Source of the DNA: Bacteroidaceae bacterium
Lineage (GTDB): Bacteria > Bacteroidota > Bacteroidia > Bacteroidales > Muribaculaceae
DNA: 57,392 bases
Direction of reading: 5' to 3'
Assembly: GCA_021768245.1 (NCBI GenBank)
Contig: JAETNO010000021.1
Span: 1-57,392, forward strand
Shown here: one piece after another, positions 32,688-41,708 of the stretch
Position numbering within the stretch: the stretch's first letter is position 1
How the letters are laid out: every line of letters begins with the position of its first letter
The notes under the pieces: model-generated
What the model was told of the DNA's origin: nothing
What the model saw: the letters and a program-made list of their open reading frames with translations, nothing else
The model's database searches: none
Translations under genes and position numbers: made by a program

Positions 32688-34784
32688 ATGAGTTCATCCA
32701 CTCCTCCCAACAATCTTAAGCCCAAGAAAACCGGCGGCATAAAGTTCAGTATGTACTGGGCCTATGCCATCATAATAGTGTTCCTTCTTGGCATGCTATA
32801 TATCGACAATAATTCTATCGCCAAGGATGTAAGTTTCACGAAATTTGAACAATACGTGGGAACCGGCGGTGTGGAGAAGATTACGGTCTTCACCAATACC
32901 AATCAGGCGGAAGCTGTGCTGTCCGATTCACTTGCCGCTACGATTTTTCCTGAAAGCCAGTATCAACCGGGAAAAGGGGCATTGGCAAAAATTGTAACCG
33001 ACATACCATCGGCTGACAAGCTTCAGGACCAGATTGACCTTTGGCGTCAGGACGGAAAGTTCAAAGGAGAGGTCAATTATGAGAAGTCATCGGATTATTC
33101 CGCTCTTTTCTGGACTTTTGGCCCTATAGTGTTGCTTGTCGCGTTCTGGTTCATAATGATGCGCCGGATGTCAGGTGGAGCAGGCGGTGGCGGTGCCGGC
33201 GGAGTGTTCAACGTCGGCAAGTCGAAAGCCAAGATGTTTGACAAGGGCGAGGGGACCAATGTGACCTTCAAGGATGTCGCCGGGCTTTCGGAAGCCAAGA
33301 CTGAGATTCGCGAGATTGTCGAGTTCCTTCGCAATCCTCAGCGTTACACAGACCTTGGTGCGAAAATCCCTAAGGGCGCTTTGCTTGTGGGCCCTCCCGG
33401 AACAGGTAAGACTCTTCTTGCCAAGGCGGTTGCCGGAGAGGCTAATGTGCCGTTCTTCTCCATGTCGGGTTCTGACTTCGTCGAGATGTTTGTCGGTGTG
33501 GGAGCTTCGCGTGTCCGCGACCTCTTCCGTCAGGCTAAGGAGAAAGCCCCATGCATTGTGTTTATCGATGAGATTGATGCCGTGGGGCGTGCCCGTGGGA
33601 AAAATCCTAACATGGGGGCCAATGATGAACGTGAAAATACCCTCAACCAGCTTCTTACAGAAATGGACGGCTTCGGGACAAATAGTGGCGTCATAATTCT
33701 CGCCGCTACCAACCGCGCGGATATCCTTGACAAGGCTCTTCTGCGTGCAGGCCGTTTCGACCGTCAGATATCGGTGGATTTGCCTGAACTGAAAGACCGT
33801 ATCGAGGTGTTTGAAGTGCATCTTAGGAATATAAAGACTGATGAGTCTGTCGATGTCGACCTTATGGCACGTCAGACAGCCGGATTCTCGGGTGCCGATA
33901 TAGCCAACGTATGTAATGAGGCAGCACTGATTGCCGCACGTAATAATAAGACGGCTGTTGACCGCGATAGTTTCATGGCGGCGATTGACCGTATAATCGG
34001 AGGCCTTGAACATAGCTCTAAGATTATTTCGGATGACGAGAAAAAGGCTATAGCGATTCACGAAGCCGGACATGCCACTGTCTCATGGTTCCTTGAATAT
34101 TCCAATGAAATGGTCAAAGTTTCCATCGTACCCCGAGGCATGGCGCTCGGAGCCGCGTGGTATATGCCTGAGGAACGACAGATAACACCCTTGCAGGCTT
34201 TGCTCGACCAGATGTGTATGACCCTCGGAGGCCGTGCGGCAGAGGAGCTTGAACTTGGACAGGTTTCAACCGGAGCGCTCAACGACCTTGAAAAAGTGAC
34301 AAAGATGGCTTATGCCATAGTGGTCTACTACGGTATGAGCGAGAAAATTCCCAACGTATGCTACTATGATTCCACCGGTCAGGCCTATGGCTTCTCCAAG
34401 CCATATGGCGGAGAGCGTGCCAAGCAGATTGATGACGAGGTGTCGCGTATCATAAACGAGCAATACGAACGTGCGAAGAGCATACTCCGCGAGCATAAGG
34501 AGGGTCATTCTAAACTGGCGGAAACCCTGCTTACCAAGGAAGTCATGTATGCTGAGGACCTTGTCAATATCTTTGGAAAGCGTCCGTGGAAGTCGCGCAC
34601 AGAAGAGATTATGAGGCTTCAGGCCGAGCGCGATGCCAAGCGTGCTGAGTCGAATCCCGGTTCCGATGCCACGTCCGATGGACAGCAGGATAGCGATGGA
34701 GCCCCGGTCGATGTAGAGGCCAAGGACGTGACCGATGAAACTCCAACTCCTCCTCCGTATAAAAAGCAGGAAGAAGGAGATTGA
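32688..34784 (+). CDS. ftsH: ATP-dependent zinc metalloprotease FtsH
   Basis: A 698-residue inner-membrane AAA+ protease. Two transmembrane segments (about 24-40 and 143-159) flank a periplasmic domain; a glycine-rich linker (GGAGGGGAGG) follows. The AAA domain has Walker A GPPGTGKT (about 237), Walker B IVFIDEIDAVG and the second region of homology NRADILDKALLRAGRFDRQ. The zinc site is HEAGH (about 458). It degrades misfolded membrane proteins and short-lived regulators. The C-terminal tail is acidic and proline-rich. It ends at a strong terminator. Confidence 0.97.
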   Translation: MSSSTPPNNLKPKKTGGIKFSMYWAYAIIIVFLLGMLYIDNNSIAKDVSFTKFEQYVGTGGVEKITVFTNTNQAEAVLSDSLAATIFPESQYQPGKGALAKIVTDIPSADKLQDQIDLWRQDGKFKGEVNYEKSSDYSALFWTFGPIVLLVAFWFIMMRRMSGGAGGGGAGGVFNVGKSKAKMFDKGEGTNVTFKDVAGLSEAKTEIREIVEFLRNPQRYTDLGAKIPKGALLVGPPGTGKTLLAKAVAGEANVPFFSMSGSDFVEMFVGVGASRVRDLFRQAKEKAPCIVFIDEIDAVGRARGKNPNMGANDERENTLNQLLTEMDGFGTNSGVIILAATNRADILDKALLRAGRFDRQISVDLPELKDRIEVFEVHLRNIKTDESVDVDLMARQTAGFSGADIANVCNEAALIAARNNKTAVDRDSFMAAIDRIIGGLEHSSKIISDDEKKAIAIHEAGHATVSWFLEYSNEMVKVSIVPRGMALGAAWYMPEERQITPLQALLDQMCMTLGGRAAEELELGQVSTGALNDLEKVTKMAYAIVVYYGMSEKIPNVCYYDSTGQAYGFSKPYGGERAKQIDDEVSRIINEQYERAKSILREHKEGHSKLAETLLTKEVMYAEDLVNIFGKRPWKSRTEEIMRLQAERDAKRAESNPGSDATSDGQQDSDGAPVDVEAKDVTDETPTPPPYKKQEEGD

Positions 34785-34796
34785 TTTAATTGATTA

Positions 34797-34844
34797 AACA
34801 GAAAATCCGTTTCAGAATGTGAATTCCGGAACGGATTTTCTGTT
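34797..34844 (+). terminator. Terminator of ftsH
   Basis: AACAGAAAATCCGTT pairs with the matching arm ending at 34844, followed by a T run. Confidence 0.8.
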
Positions 34845-34913
34845 TTTTATCTCTCATTACGGTGATTCCATGGATTTGACAGGGTTACCAATATGAATGG
34901 TCAGTCAATAAAA

Positions 34914-34947
34914 GAGGGAGGCGGCGTTACGGCAACGCCCCTCCCTC
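34914..34947 (-). terminator. Terminator of nifJ
   Basis: A GC-rich stem (GAGGGAGG...CCTCCCTC with inner GGCGTT/AACGCC) and, on the minus strand, a trailing TTTTATT; it lies about 75 bases past the nifJ stop. Confidence 0.8.
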
Positions 34948-35022
34948 GGCTTCAAAATCAACGTCAAAACTATTGTTATATAGCGCCGTAGGTCTTGCTG
35001 ATTTTTCTTTTATACATGTGGT

Positions 35023-38000
35023 TTATCTGGACATTTTTTTCAGCGCATCGAGATTACGGTTGCAGTCAGCCTGTAGTTTCGGACGGAGGATGCCGGCTTC
35101 CGTGGGGTCAATCATATTGAGATCTGCATAGCGGTCTTCATTGATTACGTATTCGTTTACGGTCTTGACCGGCTCGCTGTTTGGGTAGCGCGGGGATGCG
35201 GTCAGCGAATCCGAACCGTTGGTCCCGCTGTTGTCATTCCCGGGAATCGGGCTGTCAATGGTCAGGCCTGATTTCCCTTCGGCATATTCTTGAGGATTGA
35301 AGCGATATAATTGCCAATAGCCCGCTTCTACAGCCCGTCTTTCTTCCACGATGGAATGACCGAGGCCGGGGCGAATACCATGGTTTATACATGGGCAGTA
35401 GGCTATGACTATAGCGGGACCTGGATAACGTTCGGCTTCAACAAGGGCATTGATTGCCTGCTGGTAATTGGCTCCGAGAGAGATTGACGCCACATAGATA
35501 TCACCATAGGTCATCATCATTCGTCCGAGCTCTTTCTTTGCCTCCCGTTTTCCGTCTGGCGAATATTTCGCTACCGCACTTCGCGGAGTGGCTTTTGAAG
35601 TCTGTCCTCCGGTGTTGGAATAACATTCAGTGTCCATGACGAGAATCTTTACGGGCTCGCCTGATGCCAGTACATGGTCGAGACCGGCGAAACCGATGTC
35701 ATAGGCCCAGCCGTCGCCACCTATACACCACACCGATTTCTTTGCGAACATATCTGCCGCTTCATAAAGCGATGCATATGAAGGGCTGATGTCCTTGATA
35801 GGGTAGAGCATGGCTTTGAGCTGTTCTCCTGTCCTGGCCGATGCTTCTGCGTCGTCGCGTGAAGAATACCAGGCTTCGAGGGGTTCTTTTAGATATGGGA
35901 GGGCCTCAGGGCTGTCGATAAGAGCCTTTACTTCTTGGGCAACACGCCTGCGACGTTGCTCAATGGCGACCAGCATGCCGAAGCCATATTCTCCGTTGTC
36001 TTCAAAAAGTGAGTTTCCCCATGCCGGCCCACGGCCATCGGCTGTAGTGCAGTAAGCGTTTGACGGGAAATTGGCTCCCCATATCGAACTGCATCCTGTC
36101 GCGTTGGCGATGATGAGTCTTTCTCCGAAGAGCTGAGTGAGGAGCTTGACATATGGCGTTTCTCCGCATCCCGCACATGCCCCGGAGAATTCAAGACAGG
36201 GCTGTCGCAGCTGGGAACCATTGACGCTTTCTACAGGAAGCAATCTGTCTTTTGCCGTGACATTGTTCTTAGCCCATTCGAGCATGTCAATTTCCTTTTC
36301 AAGCACATCTTCTATCGGTGTCATTGTCAAAGCGTGTCCCGGACATATGATGGAGCATGAGGAGCATCCGAGACAATCCTCAGGATAGTTCTGGATATGG
36401 AATTTATATGGTTTCAGGGTCTCCGAACCGATTGCGTCTTTCATCGGGAATCCTTCGGGAGCTTTTTCTGCCTCATCTTTCGAAAGTATGAATGGTCTGA
36501 TGGCTGCGTGGGGGCATACGAGCGAACACTCCGTACATTCCACACATTTGTCAACATCCCATACGGGCACGCGCGTGGCTATACGCCGGTGCTCATATGC
36601 TGTTGTTCCCATAGGCATCCTGCCATCGGGGGAGAGTGATGAAACGGGAATCATATCGCCATTACCTTTTATGCATGGCGTATGGACATTCTTTATGAAT
36701 GATTCAATCTCATTATTGGCATACTTGACTTCATGCCTCTTATAATTCTGCGGGTTTGTCAGCCATCCGTCAACAGAATTATAATCTATCTCTTTCAGTG
36801 CCCCTATTGCCATTGAAACTGCTTTCAGATTTCTCTCGACAACATCGCCTCCTTCATGAATATAGGCTTTCTTTATCTGCTCCTTGAGGGCTCCGAAGCT
36901 CTCATCGAAGGGAATTATATTGCTTAAATAGAGAAAAACAGTTTCCATAGGCATGTTCACGCGTGGCCCCAGTCCGCATTGGGCTGCTATACGGTCGGCA
37001 TCGATAGTATAGAACCGCAGTTTTTTCTCAGCTATGGTTCTGCGCATCGAAAGTGGCAGTTTCGAACACATCTGTTCCGCTGTCCACGGTGAATTTAACA
37101 CAAAAATGCCTCCCTTCTTGATATTGTCGAGCATGGAAAATCGGTTGACATATGATGTCTTGTGACATCCTACGTAGTCAGCTCCACTGATGCCATAGGC
37201 TGATGTGACCGGTTTTCTGCCTATACGCAGCTGTGAGATAGTGTAGCCTCCGGATTTCTTGGCCGAATAGCTGAAATAAGCCTGGGCATAGAGGCCGGGA
37301 CTGTTGCCAATGATGCTTGCGACCTGTTTGGTGCCACCTACCGTGCCGTCATTACCTATGGCGTAGAGGATTGTCTGATAGCTGTCGGCTGCGGCATTGG
37401 TTTCGACTTTTTCAGTGATATCGAGCGAAAGATTGCTTATATCGTCATTGATTCCTACCGTAAACTCCTGTTTGGGATTGTCTTTTCCCATCTCATCGAA
37501 TATGGCCTTTACCATCGACGGATTGAATTCCTTGCTTGAAAGACCGTAACGTCCACCGATTATGCGGATTTTGTTTCCCGTGGGATATACGGCTGATATC
37601 ACATCTTCGCATAGGGGTTCATGGACTGCGCCGGGTTCTTTCGTGCGGTCAAGCACGGCAATCGTCTTGACTGTGGGTGGAAGTGCATTGCGAAGTTCTT
37701 CCGCAGGGAAAGGACGGTAGAGGCGCACCTTTATTACTCCTGTCTTATAGCCTTTCTCGCGGTTGAGATAGTCTACGGTCTCGCTGACCACATCGGCAGC
37801 CGAACCCATGACGACTATTATTCGGTCAGCATCAGGTGTACCGTAGTAATCGACAAGATGGTAATGGCGTCCTGTGAGATTCCCGACCTTATCCATTGCG
37901 GTCTGCACAATTGCAGGGAACCCGCTGTAGTATCTGTTGGCGGCTTCGCGGTTCTGGAAATAGACGTCGGGATTCTGAGCCGACCCGCGAAGGTCGGGAT

Positions 38001-38628
38001 GCTCCGGATTCATCGATTTGCGACGGAATTCATTGACTTTTTCCCAATTTATAAGAGGTCGCATATCCTCATAGTCAATCACGTCGATGGTGTCCATTTC
38101 GGATGAAGTGCGCCATCCGTCAAAGAAATGAAGCACCGGTAACGAGCCTTCGATTGCGGCCATATGGGCCACAAGAGCAAGATCCATGGTTTCCTGGACG
38201 GATGCCGATACAAGCATTGTAAATCCTGTGGCTCTGCAGGCCATCACATCCTGATGATCTCCGAATATAGAAAGCGCGTGAGTAGCAAGAGAACGGCATC
38301 CCACGTGGAACACTCCGGGTAGCAGTTCTCCTGCAATCTTATACATGTTGGGAATCATCAGCATCAATCCCTGTGATGCAGTGAATGTAGTCGCGAGAGC
38401 TCCAGCAGCCAAAGCGCCATGAACGGCTCCGGCTGCTCCGAGTTCACTTTCCATCTCGCGGACATCAAGTGGCTGTCCCATGAGATTGCGTCGACCTTCA
38501 AGGCCCCATTTCTGTGCGGTCTCGCCCATTGACGCTATAGGAGTTATAGGATAAATTGTAGCGACATCGCTCAGGGCGAAAGCTACATGGGCGGCAGCTG
38601 TACATCCGTCAAGAATCTGTTTTTTCAT
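35023..38628 (-). CDS. nifJ: Pyruvate:ferredoxin (flavodoxin) oxidoreductase
   Basis: A 1201-residue single-chain PFOR that converts pyruvate and CoA to acetyl-CoA and CO2, reducing ferredoxin. In order: the pyruvate-binding N-terminal domain (IYPITPIASMGETAQKWG), a transketolase-like domain, a two-cluster ferredoxin domain with CVECTECSLVCPHAA (about 692) and CLGCSSCSIICPGHA (about 750), and the thiamine-diphosphate domain with CAGCGETPY (about 816) and GGDGWAYDIGF. The start at 38628 begins MKKQILDGCTAAAHVAF as in relatives. It lies downstream of the permease gene of the oxalate cluster on the same strand, separated by a hairpin (38656-38696). Confidence 0.96.
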   Translation of the reverse strand: MKKQILDGCTAAAHVAFALSDVATIYPITPIASMGETAQKWGLEGRRNLMGQPLDVREMESELGAAGAVHGALAAGALATTFTASQGLMLMIPNMYKIAGELLPGVFHVGCRSLATHALSIFGDHQDVMACRATGFTMLVSASVQETMDLALVAHMAAIEGSLPVLHFFDGWRTSSEMDTIDVIDYEDMRPLINWEKVNEFRRKSMNPEHPDLRGSAQNPDVYFQNREAANRYYSGFPAIVQTAMDKVGNLTGRHYHLVDYYGTPDADRIIVVMGSAADVVSETVDYLNREKGYKTGVIKVRLYRPFPAEELRNALPPTVKTIAVLDRTKEPGAVHEPLCEDVISAVYPTGNKIRIIGGRYGLSSKEFNPSMVKAIFDEMGKDNPKQEFTVGINDDISNLSLDITEKVETNAAADSYQTILYAIGNDGTVGGTKQVASIIGNSPGLYAQAYFSYSAKKSGGYTISQLRIGRKPVTSAYGISGADYVGCHKTSYVNRFSMLDNIKKGGIFVLNSPWTAEQMCSKLPLSMRRTIAEKKLRFYTIDADRIAAQCGLGPRVNMPMETVFLYLSNIIPFDESFGALKEQIKKAYIHEGGDVVERNLKAVSMAIGALKEIDYNSVDGWLTNPQNYKRHEVKYANNEIESFIKNVHTPCIKGNGDMIPVSSLSPDGRMPMGTTAYEHRRIATRVPVWDVDKCVECTECSLVCPHAAIRPFILSKDEAEKAPEGFPMKDAIGSETLKPYKFHIQNYPEDCLGCSSCSIICPGHALTMTPIEDVLEKEIDMLEWAKNNVTAKDRLLPVESVNGSQLRQPCLEFSGACAGCGETPYVKLLTQLFGERLIIANATGCSSIWGANFPSNAYCTTADGRGPAWGNSLFEDNGEYGFGMLVAIEQRRRRVAQEVKALIDSPEALPYLKEPLEAWYSSRDDAEASARTGEQLKAMLYPIKDISPSYASLYEAADMFAKKSVWCIGGDGWAYDIGFAGLDHVLASGEPVKILVMDTECYSNTGGQTSKATPRSAVAKYSPDGKREAKKELGRMMMTYGDIYVASISLGANYQQAINALVEAERYPGPAIVIAYCPCINHGIRPGLGHSIVEERRAVEAGYWQLYRFNPQEYAEGKSGLTIDSPIPGNDNSGTNGSDSLTASPRYPNSEPVKTVNEYVINEDRYADLNMIDPTEAGILRPKLQADCNRNLDALKKMSR

Positions 38629-38655
38629 AGTCTTGTCTTGCAAACTCAAAATGGA

Positions 38656-38696
38656 GAGTGGACATAAGGAAAGATAATGTTTCCTTATGTCCGCTC
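38656..38696. repeat. Perfect hairpin between the AEC permease gene and nifJ
   Basis: A 17-base-pair stem (38656-38672 with 38680-38696, one G-T pair) around a seven-base loop; core GGACATAAGGAAA. No U-tract follows on the minus strand, so it may be an operator, an RNA-processing site or a weak terminator. Confidence 0.6.
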
Positions 38697-38712
38697 CGAT
38701 GTTATGTCAGGG

Positions 38713-39681
38713 TCATAGACCCGCGTTCAGGCATAGGTCGGTAATCCATATCCATAGAGGACAGAATCCGATGAAGAGTATTACTGAAAGTGTAAGCGAT
38801 GAAGTGCCGGTGGCCACATAGGTATCATATTCGTCGGCAATGATGATGCCTGAGAAAGCCGGTGGAAGGGCACATGCCACAACAAGCATCTTGAGGTTCA
38901 GCGGATCCATGTGGAAGAGGAGTCCGAGCGCGAGTATGACTGCAGGCATCACAATCATCTTGAGTATTGAACCGAGCACGGCTTGCCAGTTAATCTGAAT
39001 CTTGATAGCTGAGAGGGTTATACCTGCCGAGAATACGGCCATTGATGCATTGGCACCTTTTATAAGGTCGAATGAAGGACTTGCCCATTCAGGCCATGGA
39101 ATTCCGACCACTACCCATATCACGGCAAGGATAGGAGCCCATGCTACCGGTTGTTCGAGGGCATGAATCACAGGTTTCCATGCACTTTCTTTCTTAGTGG
39201 AACCGGGCTGCTGTTTTTCAAGCGAAGCGTTCATCAGTGAGAGACCTACGGGGATGCCTACGGCATTGACCACGATACCTACAATCGCGACCACGAGAGC
39301 AACAGTCGGTGTTGTACCGAAAATAGGCTCAAGCACGGCAAATCCGAGGAAGCCGATTGTCGGGGACCCACTGATAAGAGCTGAGACTGCGGCGTCAGCA
39401 CCGGTGTTTTTCTTGAACATAAGAAAAACAAAATAGACGAGCATAAAGCAGGCCATGATTCCGAACAGAGAGATGAGTGACAGTTTGATGTCGTGGGCAA
39501 GCATCTCACGGCTGGCCTGGGCGATGGATACGAATAGGGCGGCGGGAAGTGCATAGTCAAGCACTACTTTGTTGAATTTCTTGGCATCATCACCGCTGAA
39601 AATTCCTTTCTTCCCGGAAATGTATCCGACAAGCATCACGACTATAATCGGGACGATTGCATATAGGATTATATGTTCCAT
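38713..39681 (-). CDS. AEC-family permease, probable oxalate/formate or other organic-acid carrier
   Basis: A 322-residue inner-membrane protein with about ten hydrophobic segments in the auxin-efflux-carrier layout; KKGIFSGDDAKKFNKVVLDYALPAALF is split here into its usual N-terminal helix and the conserved Asn/Pro positions. Its place directly after oxc mirrors E. coli yfdV, an AEC carrier following the oxc homologue yfdU. An oxalate uptake or oxalate/formate exchange role is inferred from context alone. It is unrelated in sequence type to OxlT of Oxalobacter, which is an MFS protein. Confidence 0.85.
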   Translation of the reverse strand: MEHIILYAIVPIIVVMLVGYISGKKGIFSGDDAKKFNKVVLDYALPAALFVSIAQASREMLAHDIKLSLISLFGIMACFMLVYFVFLMFKKNTGADAAVSALISGSPTIGFLGFAVLEPIFGTTPTVALVVAIVGIVVNAVGIPVGLSLMNASLEKQQPGSTKKESAWKPVIHALEQPVAWAPILAVIWVVVGIPWPEWASPSFDLIKGANASMAVFSAGITLSAIKIQINWQAVLGSILKMIVMPAVILALGLLFHMDPLNLKMLVVACALPPAFSGIIIADEYDTYVATGTSSLTLSVILFIGFCPLWIWITDLCLNAGL

Positions 39682-39727
39682 AAAATAGTTAAATGGGTTG
39701 ATTATGAGATGATTTGCAGATTATACA

Positions 39728-39764
39728 ACCGGCGCGGATGTGGTGATGCGCAGTCCGCGCCGGT
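39728..39764. repeat. GC-rich hairpin between oxc and the AEC permease gene
   Basis: ACCGGCGCGGA (39728-39738) pairs perfectly with TCCGCGCCGGT (39754-39764). No U-tract follows on the minus strand. Confidence 0.6.
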
Positions 39765-39789
39765 CATTGTCCGTGGTGGATGGCTACTG

Positions 39790-41547
39790 CTATACGGTTA
39801 TGTCCTGTAAGGGAGCAGGATTCAGATATCCGATATGGCCTGATTCCTTGCCGGAGTCAGCACCGAGCTGGACGTCTATAAGACAAGGCTTCTTGCTTGC
39901 GATACTTTCTGTGAGCGCCTTGGCAAGTTCGTCAGGTGTCTGTACATAGTATGTCTGTGCTCCGAATGCCTCTCCGAGTTTATCGTACCGGGCGTTGATA
40001 TCAAGTGTGGTTGGCGCGGGGTCGGTAGTTTCATCCATAGGCTTACCGATGCCGTTGTAGATACCTCCGTTATTGAATATCACCACTGTGACAGGGAGCT
40101 TGAATCGGCATGCTGTAGAGAAATCCATCCCTGAGAATCCGAAAGCGGAGTCTCCTTCTATCGCTACGACAGATTTTCCGGTGGCAACGGCTGCCCCTAT
40201 CATCGAGCCCATGCCCATTCCCATGATGGCCCATGTGGCGCAATCGACCCTGTGGCGTGGAAGCGACATATTGATGGCGTCGCGGGTGTCATCAAGGGTA
40301 TTGGCACCTTCATTGATGAGTATGACGTCTGGGTTGCTTTCTATGATAGGTTTGATTACGCCGAGGGCAGTCCAATGGTGCATTGGCATGAGACTTTTTG
40401 TCGATTCAAGACGTGTGGCAAACTTGGCATCTTTTTCCTTTGTCTCTGTCTGTAGGGATGGAACCCATGTCGGGTCGGTGCTCATCTTCCTGCCATCCAT
40501 CTTTGCCAGGATTGCATCAAGTGATAGACCCATGTCACCTACGACGGGGGCGGCTGTCGGGACATTTACATCCATCTCCTGTGGCTCTATGTCGAGGTTG
40601 ATGAATTTCATGTCGGGATTCCATTTTCCACGTCCGAATGAAAGGAGCCAGTTGAGGCGGGCGCCAATAAGCATCACCACGTCTGCTTCCTTCATGATAG
40701 TTGAGCGGCACGACAGTGCGCTCAAGGGCCCTGCATCGGGCATAAGCCCTTTGGCCATTGACATGGGGAAGTAGGGAATGTTGTATTTTTCAATGAGTGT
40801 CTTGATTTTATCATCGACCTGGGCATAGGCGGCACCTTTGCCAAGAAGTATTGCCGGACGTTTTGCTGAGGTAAGCATCTCTACAGCGCGGTCTACGGCA
40901 GCTTCGTTGGGTGCTACAGGCGAATAGACATCAACAGGTTGATAGAGAAGTTTTTCTGCATCCTCGCGGTTCATAATCTGTCCGAGGGCCGGGGTGGTCA
41001 TGTCAATGTAGACTCCACCCGGACGTCCTGAAATGGCGGCGCGGTAGGCACGGGCAACGGCAGCGGGGATATCCTCGGCCTTATAGCAGCGGAAAGCGGC
41101 CTTCACGAGCGGTTTGGCCGTATTGAACTGGTCGAGTTGCTCATAGGTACCCATGTTCATATCTACCATTGTAGGGTCGCTTGCCCCTGAAATCTGAATC
41201 ATAGGATAGCAGTTGACCGTGGCGTTTGTCGTGGCCGTAAGTCCGTTAAGGAATCCAAGAGACGATACGGTCATAAGCACACCCGGCTTCTTTGTCAGGA
41301 AACCTTCGGTAGCTGCGGCCATTCCTGCCTGCTGTTCGTGACGGAATCCGACGAAGCGTATGCCTTGACCTTGGATGAGATAGGCGGCCTCGGTGATTGG
41401 AATACCTACAAGGCCATAAACATTTTCAATTCCCACATTTTTCAATGCTCTGGCAAGAATATACATTCCTGTGACCTGTTCCGGAAAATGCGGTGTCTGG
41501 GTCGCGGGATTTGCAGCCGGAGTCGCGGGGTTAGTTGTAGTAGCCAT
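39790..41547 (-). CDS. oxc: Oxalyl-CoA decarboxylase
   Basis: A 585-residue thiamine-diphosphate enzyme that turns oxalyl-CoA into formyl-CoA and CO2. The segment YGLVGIPIT and the ThDP-activating Glu in GFRHEQQAG are as in Oxalobacter Oxc; so are FLNGLTATTNATVN, the Tyr-Glu pair in GTYEQLDQFNTAKP, and a C-terminal ESG in SGKESGHIGYLN. ThDP binding is at GDSAFGFSGMDFSTA. An unusual N-terminal extension rich in Ala, Thr and Pro (about 20 residues) precedes the conserved domain. It sits between frc and the permease gene, so the pathway is complete in this cluster. Confidence 0.95.
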   Translation of the reverse strand: MATTTNPATPAANPATQTPHFPEQVTGMYILARALKNVGIENVYGLVGIPITEAAYLIQGQGIRFVGFRHEQQAGMAAATEGFLTKKPGVLMTVSSLGFLNGLTATTNATVNCYPMIQISGASDPTMVDMNMGTYEQLDQFNTAKPLVKAAFRCYKAEDIPAAVARAYRAAISGRPGGVYIDMTTPALGQIMNREDAEKLLYQPVDVYSPVAPNEAAVDRAVEMLTSAKRPAILLGKGAAYAQVDDKIKTLIEKYNIPYFPMSMAKGLMPDAGPLSALSCRSTIMKEADVVMLIGARLNWLLSFGRGKWNPDMKFINLDIEPQEMDVNVPTAAPVVGDMGLSLDAILAKMDGRKMSTDPTWVPSLQTETKEKDAKFATRLESTKSLMPMHHWTALGVIKPIIESNPDVILINEGANTLDDTRDAINMSLPRHRVDCATWAIMGMGMGSMIGAAVATGKSVVAIEGDSAFGFSGMDFSTACRFKLPVTVVIFNNGGIYNGIGKPMDETTDPAPTTLDINARYDKLGEAFGAQTYYVQTPDELAKALTESIASKKPCLIDVQLGADSGKESGHIGYLNPAPLQDITV

Positions 41548-41601
41548 ATAAGAATAGAATTGATGATTAGAATAAATTTGACAGCCCTTTTAGTTAAATC
41601 G

Positions 41602-41661
41602 AAGAGGGGGCAATTTTCAATTAGGCTTGGATGTCAAGACAATTGTAAATTGCCCCCTCTT
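41602..41661. repeat. Long hairpin between frc and oxc
   Basis: AAGAGGGGGCAATTT pairs with AAATTGCCCCCTCTT, with five more pairs inside after one mismatch (41602-41622 with 41641-41661). A T run follows only on the plus strand, where no gene ends, so on the frc-oxc message it may modulate RNA stability or read-through. Confidence 0.65.
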
Positions 41662-41708
41662 TTTATGAAAATACTGTCATTGTTGTTGATTGTGAGTGAG
41701 CCTTCAGT

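Noticed and set aside
33171..34073. 300-codon minus-strand open frame inside ftsH
   Set aside because: It mirrors conserved ftsH codons on the opposite strand; the translation has no family features.
41602..41661. Riboswitch between frc and oxc
   Set aside because: The structure is a single simple hairpin with no conserved aptamer-like core that I can recognise.
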